Source: Ochrobactrum chromiisoli
Lineage (GTDB): Bacteria > Pseudomonadota > Alphaproteobacteria > Rhizobiales > Rhizobiaceae
DNA: 64,000 bases
Reading direction: 5' to 3'
Assembly: GCF_026241335.1 (NCBI RefSeq)
Contig: NZ_JAPHAV010000017.1
Location: forward strand, 1-64,000
A program made the position numbers and the translations under genes. The notes beneath the pieces were generated by a model. That model ran no database searches and was not told where the DNA came from. It saw nothing but the letters and a program-made list of their open reading frames with translations. Of the stretch, positions 57,409 through 64,000 are shown one piece after another; position 1 is the first letter of the stretch, and every line of letters begins with the position of its first letter.

Positions 57409-58932
57409 ATGGCACAATATGATGTGGCAATTATCGGCGCAGGCTCTGCTGGCGCCCTGATTGCAGCGCGTTTAAGCGAAGATCCAGCACGCAATGTTCT
57501 GTTGGTGGAAGCAGGTGGAACACCGTCAGACCCGGATATTTTAAGGCCCTGTATGTGGCCAGCGATCCAGCATCGCAACTATGATTGGGACTACAAGACA
57601 ACACCGCAGAAATATGCCGCAGGCAGAAGCTTCGCATGGGCGCGTGGGAAAGGCCTCGGCGGCTCAAGCCTGCTTCACGCCATGGGCTATATGCGCGGGC
57701 ATCCAGCAGATTTTGAAGTTTGGGCAGAAGCGACAGGCGATCCGCGCTGGAGCTGGGAAGGTCTTCTGCCATCTTTCATGGCGAATGAAGATCATGTCTA
57801 CGGCGGTGATGGTATCCACGGCAAAGGTGGTCCAATGCCCGTTTGGATTCCTGATGAAGAAGTAAGCCCCCTCACACGCGCATTCATGTCAGCAGGCAAT
57901 GCACTCGGCCTGCCGCGCATTCCAGGTCATAATACTGGCCAAATGATTGGGGTCACACCCAATTCTCTCATGATCCGTGATGGCCGCCGTATAACAGTTG
58001 CAGAAGCATGGCTCACACCTGAAGCCTGCGCACGGTCAAACCTCACAATCAAAACTGGCACGCTGACACATTATCTCAAGCTGGAAAAATCAAAGGTTGC
58101 GGCACTTGAACTTTCCGGACCAGATGGCTTGGAAACAATAACAGCAACTCAAATCATTTTGTCAGCCGGTTCGCTTGAAAGTCCGGCACTTCTGATGCGC
58201 TCTGGCATCGGGCGCGAAGAAGTACTGCATGAAGCCGGTGTGACGTGCCGCATCAAGGCACCGGAACTAGGGCTTAATCTTATGGACCACCTACTTGGCG
58301 CAGGAAATCTTTATTCAACGAGTAAGACACTACCTCCATCACGCCTGCAACACTCGGAAAGCATGGCTTATATGCGCGCAGGAGATTTTTCGGCTGATGG
58401 TCAGCCGGAAATTGTTGTCGGATGTGGTGTGGCTCCGATCGTTTCAGAAAGCTTTACTGCGCCCGCACCGGGAAGCGCTTATTCGCTCCTTTTCGGAGTT
58501 ACACATCCCACAAGTCGCGGGGAAATACGCATAACCGGAGATAGCCCGGACAGTCCTCTGATAATTGATCCCCGATATCTGCAAACAGAAAACGACCGGA
58601 AGCTCTTTCGTATAGCATTAAACGCAGCTCGTGAAATCGGACGTCACACAGAACTGGCTGAATGGCGTAGCCACGAAATTTTACCCACTCCTCTGGGAAC
58701 AGCCGAAAACACTGATGCTTTTATCGCCAAGGCTGTGATCACACATCACCACCCCTCCGGCACATGTCGTATGGGCAAAGATGACGCCTCGGTTGTAGAT
58801 CCTGATCTGCGCCTGCGCGGAGTGGAAAACCTTTATGTTGTTGATGGATCGGTACTACCCGGCCTCACAGCGGGCCCGATCCATGCTGCTGTGCAGGCCA
58901 TAGCGGAAAACTTTGCAGCGCGGTTCAATTGA
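57409..58932 (+). CDS. Pyridoxine 4-oxidase (GMC oxidoreductase)
   Basis: 507 residues of the GMC oxidoreductase family. N-terminal FAD motif AIIGAGSAGALIAARLSEDP, GKGLGGSSLLHAMGYMRGHP, and the C-terminal HHHPSGTCRMG (His446-448) with Pro490 in LTAGPIHAAV. Most GMC enzymes have His or Asn where this one has Pro, a feature I recall of pyridoxine 4-oxidase, and the whole sequence is very close to the characterised M. loti enzyme as I remember it. It oxidises pyridoxine to pyridoxal with O2. It is the last gene of the plus-strand operon, 4 bp after the NicX-like gene. A choline dehydrogenase-like role is the main alternative, less well supported. Confidence 0.87.
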   Translation: MAQYDVAIIGAGSAGALIAARLSEDPARNVLLVEAGGTPSDPDILRPCMWPAIQHRNYDWDYKTTPQKYAAGRSFAWARGKGLGGSSLLHAMGYMRGHPADFEVWAEATGDPRWSWEGLLPSFMANEDHVYGGDGIHGKGGPMPVWIPDEEVSPLTRAFMSAGNALGLPRIPGHNTGQMIGVTPNSLMIRDGRRITVAEAWLTPEACARSNLTIKTGTLTHYLKLEKSKVAALELSGPDGLETITATQIILSAGSLESPALLMRSGIGREEVLHEAGVTCRIKAPELGLNLMDHLLGAGNLYSTSKTLPPSRLQHSESMAYMRAGDFSADGQPEIVVGCGVAPIVSESFTAPAPGSAYSLLFGVTHPTSRGEIRITGDSPDSPLIIDPRYLQTENDRKLFRIALNAAREIGRHTELAEWRSHEILPTPLGTAENTDAFIAKAVITHHHPSGTCRMGKDDASVVDPDLRLRGVENLYVVDGSVLPGLTAGPIHAAVQAIAENFAARFN

Positions 58933-59138
58933 TGCTGCATAATTAATTCCTCAATAAGCCATTTAAACATTTCAGGCACTCAAAGCATAACAGCAGTGGA
59001 ACGTTATCAAATAAGGGAGATTCTTGTTGGAAGTCCGGCCAGGAAGCGCGAAACCGCCAATCAGTGGCTATCGAGCTTCCGCGAAATTCGATGGAGTTGA
59101 TTGCCGTCGCTCAATTTCAGGCAATGCGCCTATCTGAT

Positions 59139-59552
59139 CTAACGTTGTTCCAAGGAAAACTTCTCAGCGCGCATCCGCATTGCCTGCTCAAGTGCGATTG
59201 AGTGTCGGGCAATCTTGTCGAAACAGACAGACGTTGCCTCATTAATGGCGCGCAGTTCTCCGTCAAGCGAACCCGTCATTATCTGACGAAAAGTGATCGA
59301 TGAACGCCCAACTTTCAACACCTGAGACCGGATCGTCAGTAAATCCCCGGCTGGCACTTCCTTTTTGTATTCCATTGTCGAGCGCACGTCCGCCCAACCG
59401 AAACTCTCATCCGGGATTTTTCCGGCAATATGGCCCAAAAGCTGAAAGCTCGCATCGTCGAACATCCCGGCGTAATGCCGGACATTCATATGCCCCACGA
59501 CGTCGCACATCCACGGATGCGCGACGCCTACAAAAGTCACAAGACCGCTCAT
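59139..59552 (-). CDS. Hotdog-fold thioesterase (4HBT type)
   Basis: 137 residues. The active-site region HPWMCDVVGHMNVRHYAGMF and a C-terminal beta-strand set are typical of 4-hydroxybenzoyl-CoA thioesterase-like enzymes. It overlaps the HDAC-like gene by 4 bp and is the last gene of the minus-strand operon. In carnitine-degradation operons such a thioesterase accompanies a BKACE enzyme and cleaves betainyl-CoA, which is relevant because a BKACE is present here. Confidence 0.86.
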   Translation of the reverse strand: MSGLVTFVGVAHPWMCDVVGHMNVRHYAGMFDDASFQLLGHIAGKIPDESFGWADVRSTMEYKKEVPAGDLLTIRSQVLKVGRSSITFRQIMTGSLDGELRAINEATSVCFDKIARHSIALEQAMRMRAEKFSLEQR

Positions 59553-60577
59553 CGCGCCACCGACTGATAACCGCCCAGAAAAGCGGTGAGATTATCACTC
59601 AGCGCATCACAAAGATAACCGCCTTCCTGCACGATGACAGTTGGCAGGCGAAGCTTTGCGATTGCTTCGGCAATGCGTCCAAAGCCACCCGTGGTGACCG
59701 ACAACCCGCCGAACGGATCACCCTCGAACGGGTCAAGACCAAGCGCTACAACCAGCGCATCCGGCGCAAAAGCTTCGATGCGACGGAAAGCGGTATCGAG
59801 TGACGCCAAAAACTCGGCATCGCCGGATTTGCGCGGCAGCGGCAAATTGAGGTTATAGCCAAGTCCCGCACCTTCACCGCGTTCATCGGCATGCCCCCAG
59901 AAGAACGGATAGAAACGCACCGGATCAGCGTGAATGGAGACGGTCAAAACATCGGGGCGCGCATAGAAAATGCCTTGCGTCCCGTTGCCATGATGAAGAT
60001 CGACATCAAGGATTGCAACGCGCTCGGCCTTCGAGCGTAGACGCTGCGCGGCAACCGCCGAATTGTTGATGAAGCAAAAGCCGCCAGCAACATCGGTAAA
60101 AGCGTGATGCCCCGGCGGACGACACAGCGCATAGGCCGCAATCTCGCCTGACAGCACCGCGTCGGCGGCGTCAACCGCGCTCCAGGCACTCCAGCAGACA
60201 CTTTCCCATGTGTGTTCAGCTATCGGACAAGCCGTATCCGCCATGTGATAACCAACCTGCCCGACGGCGGAGGCAGGATAGCGGCCATCACGTGCTAACG
60301 GATGAATGTTCGGGATGACCTCTTGCGAAGCCTCGTCAATGCGCCGCCAACGCGCATAGATATGCTGAAGAAACTCCAGATATTCCGGCGTATGCACAGC
60401 AGCAATTGGGCCGATGCCATGGCTTTTCGGACGGATAATCTCACACCCTGCGGCCTTTGCTCCAGCAAGCAGGCGCTCGACGCGTTCGGGCTGTTCGGGG
60501 TTCGGCTGCGGCGCACCGCTTGAAAGAAAAGCTTTCGGGTCGTGACGCTTTTGCTCAACAGCGTAAAAGGCTTTCAT
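59549..60577 (-). CDS. Histone deacetylase-family amidohydrolase (acetylpolyamine type)
   Basis: 342 residues of the arginase/deacetylase fold. Zinc and catalytic residues lie in RPPGHHAFTDVAGGFCFINN, DVDLHHGNGTQGIFY (the metal-binding Asp-x-His) and the later Asp in DALVVALGLDPFEGDP. Bacterial members deacetylate acetylpolyamines or related amides. It overlaps both neighbours by 4 bp, and an acetyltransferase lies immediately upstream, so an acetylation/deacetylation cycle on an amine is suggested. Confidence 0.9.
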   Translation of the reverse strand: MKAFYAVEQKRHDPKAFLSSGAPQPNPEQPERVERLLAGAKAAGCEIIRPKSHGIGPIAAVHTPEYLEFLQHIYARWRRIDEASQEVIPNIHPLARDGRYPASAVGQVGYHMADTACPIAEHTWESVCWSAWSAVDAADAVLSGEIAAYALCRPPGHHAFTDVAGGFCFINNSAVAAQRLRSKAERVAILDVDLHHGNGTQGIFYARPDVLTVSIHADPVRFYPFFWGHADERGEGAGLGYNLNLPLPRKSGDAEFLASLDTAFRRIEAFAPDALVVALGLDPFEGDPFGGLSVTTGGFGRIAEAIAKLRLPTVIVQEGGYLCDALSDNLTAFLGGYQSVAR

Positions 60578-61101
60578 GACTGCTCCCTAGTTACATTGAT
60601 ATCCGCCAGACGGGAAAAATCCTCGCCATAAGCGCCGTGATCGAGGTCGGCTTCGATCCAGCCAATACCCAACCGTTGATAAAAACGCTGCGCAGCCACA
60701 TTGTCCCGATCCACAGCCAGCCGCAAATAGACACCGCCGCGTACTGTCGACCAGGAAGCAACGTGGCGCAGCAGAAACGCACCAATAGCCCGACCGCGGA
60801 ACGCTTCATCAACGTAGAGGTCCTGCACAAAGACACCCGGCTTCCCAAGCCATGTCGAGAAGATTGGGAAGAACAGTGCCAGCCCTGCAAATACCTTATC
60901 CACCTCAGCGATCAGGCAGGTAAACGCAGCATGAGGACCAAAGCCGTGGCGGTGAAAATCTTCTACCGTGCTGGAGACTTTGTCAGCAGCGCCAAGCTCT
61001 AACCCCAGCGCACGGATCGCCTTGTGAATCTGTTCGGCATCGCCGGGCTCGGCAAGCCGGATCACAACGTCTTTTTTTCGATCCAACACAATCTTTGGCA
61101 T
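60574..61101 (-). CDS. GNAT-family acetyltransferase (diamine acetyltransferase-like)
   Basis: 175 residues. Motif A reads QDLYVDEAFRGRAIGAFLLR and motif B LAVDRDNVAAQRFYQRLGIGW, both intact; EDFHRHGFGPHAAFTCLIAE and GLALFFPIFSTWLGKPGVFV are strongly reminiscent of spermidine/spermine acetyltransferases. It overlaps the HDAC-like gene by 4 bp and the BKACE gene by 1 bp. Confidence 0.87.
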   Translation of the reverse strand: MPKIVLDRKKDVVIRLAEPGDAEQIHKAIRALGLELGAADKVSSTVEDFHRHGFGPHAAFTCLIAEVDKVFAGLALFFPIFSTWLGKPGVFVQDLYVDEAFRGRAIGAFLLRHVASWSTVRGGVYLRLAVDRDNVAAQRFYQRLGIGWIEADLDHGAYGEDFSRLADINVTREQS

Positions 61102-62048
61102 CAGAACGCCACCCTGTCTCCACCTTTCAGGCCCAGATAGTCGCGTGCCTCATCGGGCGTGGCAATTTCCAGCGACAAGCCATCAAGAATGCTACGGATA
61201 CGCCGCACCTGATCGGCATTGTTTTTGGCCAGCTTTCCACGTCCGTCATAGAGGCTGTCTTCCAGACCGACACGCACATTGCCGCCCATGGCGGCGGCCA
61301 TTGTGATCATCGGAATCTGGTGTCGCCCTGCCGCCAGAACCGAGAAGGAATAGTCGTCGCCGAACAGCTTGTCTGCAATACGCTTCATATGCATGAGGTT
61401 GTCCGGGTCTGCGCCAATCCCGCCCAGAATACCGAAGACAAACTGGATGAAAAGATGACCAGTCACCAGCCCACGATCACGGAAATGGGCCAGTGAGTAG
61501 AGATGACCGACATCATAACATTCGAATTCGAAACGCGTGCCGCAGCCCTGTCCGAGGCGTGTCAGAATACCTTCCATATCGGCAAAAGTGTTCTTGAAGA
61601 TTGAATGACGGGTCGCCTCCAACAGTTCCGGTTCCCACGCATGCTTCCACTCGCGCGGTTTGTCGAGAGCTGGAAACAGCGCGAAATTCATCGAGCCCAT
61701 ATTGAGCGAGCACATTTCCGGTTGCGCCTTAAGCGGCGCCGCCAGCCGGTCATCCAGCGTCATCAACGATGAGCCTCCGGTGGAAATATTCACCACCGCC
61801 GCCGTCGATTGTTTGATGCGCGGCAGGAACTGCATGAACAGGTCTGGATTGGCGGACGGCCTGCCGTCAAGCGGATCGCGGGCGTGCAGATGCAGAATGG
61901 ACGCGCCAGCTTCCGCCGCAGCGATCGCCTCGCTGGCGATTTCTTCCGGCGTAACCGGCAGATGCGGCGACATGGTCGGCGTATGCACGGAACCCGTCAC
62001 GGCGCAGGTGATAATCACCTTGCGCTGTGTTTTCTTCTTATCGGTCAT
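61101..62048 (-). CDS. BKACE (3-keto-5-aminohexanoate cleavage) family enzyme
   Basis: 315 residues of the BKACE (DUF849) family, which condenses a beta-keto acid with acetyl-CoA and releases acetoacetate plus a CoA ester. Metal-binding ILHLHARDP, the VNISTGGSSLMTLDDRL segment and AMGGNVRVGLEDSLYDGRG are clear. Known substrates include 3-keto-5-aminohexanoate (lysine fermentation) and dehydrocarnitine. The aminotransferase and amine-modifying neighbours suggest an amine-derived beta-keto acid. Confidence 0.92.
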   Translation of the reverse strand: MTDKKKTQRKVIITCAVTGSVHTPTMSPHLPVTPEEIASEAIAAAEAGASILHLHARDPLDGRPSANPDLFMQFLPRIKQSTAAVVNISTGGSSLMTLDDRLAAPLKAQPEMCSLNMGSMNFALFPALDKPREWKHAWEPELLEATRHSIFKNTFADMEGILTRLGQGCGTRFEFECYDVGHLYSLAHFRDRGLVTGHLFIQFVFGILGGIGADPDNLMHMKRIADKLFGDDYSFSVLAAGRHQIPMITMAAAMGGNVRVGLEDSLYDGRGKLAKNNADQVRRIRSILDGLSLEIATPDEARDYLGLKGGDRVAF

Positions 62049-62060
62049 GTTCCGGTTTCC

Positions 62061-63428
62061 TTATGCGTTGACGGGCAGATTCAATTCACGCGCCAGAACT
62101 TCCAGCGTGTCGCCGAGGATAGCGGTGATCTCGCCAACCTGTTCCTGGCTCACAATCATGGGCGGACAGACGAGGAAGTGATCCCCTTCGACACCGCCAC
62201 GCGTGCGGCGCGAATAGATGATCAGTCCGCGTTCATAGGCGAGATCAACCATGCGCTGATGTGCATTCAGTTCCTTCGGCAATGGCTTCATGGTTTCGGG
62301 GTCGGACACAAATTCGGCTGCCAGCAACAACCCCTTGCCGCGCACATCGCCAATGAAAGGAAACCGTTTTGCCAGTCCTTCCAATTCGCCCTTCAGCTCG
62401 TCCCCCATGCGGGCGGCATTACCGACAAGATCGAGGCGTTCAATCTCCTGCAGCACCGCCTTGCCTGCCGCGCAAGCCAGCGGATTGCCAGCATAGGTGA
62501 AGCCATGCAGAAAGCCGCCAGCATCCAGAACCGGCTGCACAATGCGGCCCGGTGCCGCCATTGCGCCGAGCGGGCAATAGCCGGAGGCGAAACCCTTTGA
62601 AAGCGCGATGAGATCGGGCTTGCAGTTCCAGTGGTCACCGCCCAGAAACTTGCCGGTACGCCCCGCACCGCTCATCACCTCGTCATGGATCAGCAAGATG
62701 CCATAACGGTCGCAGATTTCGCGAATGCGTGGATAGTAACTGTCGGGTGCGACCAGCGCGCCGGTGGAAGCTCCACCGATTGGCTCCATGATGAAGGCGA
62801 GTACGCTTTCGGGACCTTCTTCCTGAATTTTCTCCTCCAGCATATCGGCATATTTCTGCCCGCGCTGTTCCATCGTGAGATTATCACGGTCGAGATAGGC
62901 AGTCGGCGCCGGGACTTTCGGCATTTCGCGCATGATGGGCGCAAAAGGCTCGCTCAAGGCCGCATAACCGGTGACAGCCAGTGCTCCAAGCGTGCCGCCA
63001 TGGTACGATGGAAAGCGCGAAATTACTTTCCAGCGTGTGCCCTGCCCGGTCGCAACCGCCCATTGGCGGGCAAGCTTGATACAGGATTCCACCGCTTCCG
63101 AACCGCCGGACACAAAGAAAATCTTGTCCAGCCCCTCCGGCATACGCTCGGCAGCCATGCGCGCGAGATCTTCCGCAGGTTCGTTTTCGAAATGCAGACG
63201 ATAAGCGAAGGTAACGCGATCCATCTGCTCTTTCATGGCATCGAGCACATTGCGATTGCCGTGGCCGATATTGACCACCATCGCGCCACTCGACCCGTCG
63301 ATGACGCGACGCCCGTCCTGATCCCAGATGTAGATGCCTTCGGCACGATCCACCAGCGGCCTGCGCAGGCGCGATTGATAGAAAAGATGCGATGCCGGGC
63401 GTTCGTTGTGTGTTTTTGTGTTGAGCAT
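62061..63428 (-). CDS. Class III aminotransferase
   Basis: 455 residues of the PLP-dependent omega-amino acid transaminase family. The PLP pocket contains DEVMSGAGRTGKFLGGDHWN and the Schiff-base Lys in LIALSKGFASGYCPLGAM; FVSGGSEAVESCIKLARQ is also typical. The family acts on terminal amines and amino acids, including putrescine, taurine and beta-alanine. First gene after the DMFase-like fragment, 12 bp before the BKACE. Confidence 0.93.
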   Translation of the reverse strand: MLNTKTHNERPASHLFYQSRLRRPLVDRAEGIYIWDQDGRRVIDGSSGAMVVNIGHGNRNVLDAMKEQMDRVTFAYRLHFENEPAEDLARMAAERMPEGLDKIFFVSGGSEAVESCIKLARQWAVATGQGTRWKVISRFPSYHGGTLGALAVTGYAALSEPFAPIMREMPKVPAPTAYLDRDNLTMEQRGQKYADMLEEKIQEEGPESVLAFIMEPIGGASTGALVAPDSYYPRIREICDRYGILLIHDEVMSGAGRTGKFLGGDHWNCKPDLIALSKGFASGYCPLGAMAAPGRIVQPVLDAGGFLHGFTYAGNPLACAAGKAVLQEIERLDLVGNAARMGDELKGELEGLAKRFPFIGDVRGKGLLLAAEFVSDPETMKPLPKELNAHQRMVDLAYERGLIIYSRRTRGGVEGDHFLVCPPMIVSQEQVGEITAILGDTLEVLARELNLPVNA

Positions 63429-63440
63429 GATGTTACTCTG

Positions 63441-64000
63441 TCAGCGCTTGAGATATTGGTTGAGAACATTGGCGGTCACACGTTCGACCATAGGGTCGCC
63501 GCGTTTGAGAGCCGCGACCCACTCACAGCTGCCGGCGTGGAAAACCTCGCCCTTGCCGCGTGGGAAATTGACGATCATGCCGCAGCCGCGTTTGATGCGG
63601 TCGACGGCTGCATCTTCATTGTTGCCGATCAGCGTGTCGGCCACGAACTTGGCATCAGCATCGGAGAGGAACTGGTCGTCGGCAGGAATATCCGCGCTCT
63701 CTTCCTTGAGAGAAGACATACCGAGCGCCAGAATCTGCAATCCATCGGGCGCGCCGCTGCCCTCCTCTGGTTCAGGCAGGCCACCCCGGATCACATAATC
63801 GAGCCCATCGACTTCGTAGCCGAAAGCATGGCCGTCAGCGCCTAAGAGATCGCCGTAATAGATTCCGGTTCCGGCAAAGGCCCAATGTTCCGGGCGATAA
63901 ACAGGAAAGCCGCGCACGCCACGCGGGGCGCAACCGCCCCAGCCAACATAAAGGCCACGCAGCGCATTGAGGCCGAATGTCTCCGCTGCTGGCCGCCCGG
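63441..64000 (-). CDS. Dimethylformamidase beta-subunit-like protein, C-terminal part
   Basis: The frame stays open from 63441 to the window end without a stop, so the gene is cut: about 186 C-terminal residues are visible. They contain GLYVGWGGCAPRG, FPVYRPEHWAFAGTGIYYGD, IVNFPRGKGEVFHAGSCEWV and VTANVLNQYL, the usual end of the N,N-dimethylformamidase large-subunit-like family. Members are not all formamidases. It is separated by 12 bp from the aminotransferase, as the most upstream gene of the minus-strand operon seen here. Confidence 0.75.
   Translation of the reverse strand, partial: GRPAAETFGLNALRGLYVGWGGCAPRGVRGFPVYRPEHWAFAGTGIYYGDLLGADGHAFGYEVDGLDYVIRGGLPEPEEGSGAPDGLQILALGMSSLKEESADIPADDQFLSDADAKFVADTLIGNNEDAAVDRIKRGCGMIVNFPRGKGEVFHAGSCEWVAALKRGDPMVERVTANVLNQYLKR

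Noticed and set aside
45265-58932. Nicotinate degradation (nic) cluster
   Set aside because: Only the NicX-like gene resembles a nic gene; hydroxylase subunits NicAB, NicC, NicD, the maleate isomerase NicE and NicF are absent, and PNO and PPAT point to B6.
1-64000. CRISPR array or prophage
   Set aside because: No regularly spaced direct repeats and no integrase, capsid or tail genes are visible.

Overview
The window looks like a chromosome segment of the Brucella/Ochrobactrum group (Alphaproteobacteria, Hyphomicrobiales). Supporting signs are the BA14K-type surface protein, the divK-pleD pair beside rpmG, a roughly 106-bp palindromic element of the Bru-RS type, the pyrB-pyrC'-plsY-dprA-topA-rnr run, and protein sequences close to those known from Brucella and Mesorhizobium. 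This placement rests on recognised families and gene order, not on a database search.

Layout. 1-3.1 kb: an AT-rich island edge with a large membrane protein, a truncated gene and a decayed IS5-family element. 3.3-8 kb: a LysR regulator divergent from an M20 amidohydrolase and an MFS transporter, followed by a glutaminase. 8.3-36.7 kb: conserved core. It holds lipB, parE, gatCA, ruvX, pyrB with a dihydroorotase-like partner that has lost its metal ligands, plsY, dprA, topA, rnr, rpmG, pleD, divK, rnk, dinB and tRNA-Cys. 37.2-42.9 kb: a BMP-type ABC importer operon ending in a truncated RibF-like FAD synthetase. 42.9-45.2 kb: a small secreted protein, an unusual SDR and a GntR/FCD regulator. 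45.2-58.9 kb: two divergent operons for catabolism of a pyridine compound, most likely vitamin B6. 59.1-64 kb: a translationally coupled minus-strand operon with a hotdog thioesterase, an HDAC-like amidohydrolase, a GNAT, a BKACE enzyme, a class III aminotransferase and the end of a dimethylformamidase-like protein.

The main finding is the 43.6-58.9 kb cluster. Two enzymes closely resemble the entry enzymes of Mesorhizobium loti vitamin B6 degradation: pyridoxine 4-oxidase and pyridoxamine-pyruvate transaminase. They would funnel pyridoxine and pyridoxamine to pyridoxal. The ring-opening enzymes of that pathway (the MHPCO-type flavin oxygenase and its partner hydrolase) are not in the window. 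In their place are a NicX-like non-heme iron dioxygenase with the NicX metal ligands in register, an HpaB-like two-component monooxygenase with its flavin reductase, two tandem amidases, a carboxymuconolactone-decarboxylase-like protein, MmgE/PrpD, a 3-hydroxyisobutyrate-dehydrogenase-like protein, SDRs and a lactonase-type metallo-hydrolase. I infer a hybrid route: hydroxylation of a B6-derived 3-hydroxypyridine para to its OH, a NicX-type cleavage that leaves an N-acetyl amide, then two amidase steps releasing acetate and ammonia. I know of no described pathway with this composition. The substrate is inferred and would need biochemical proof.
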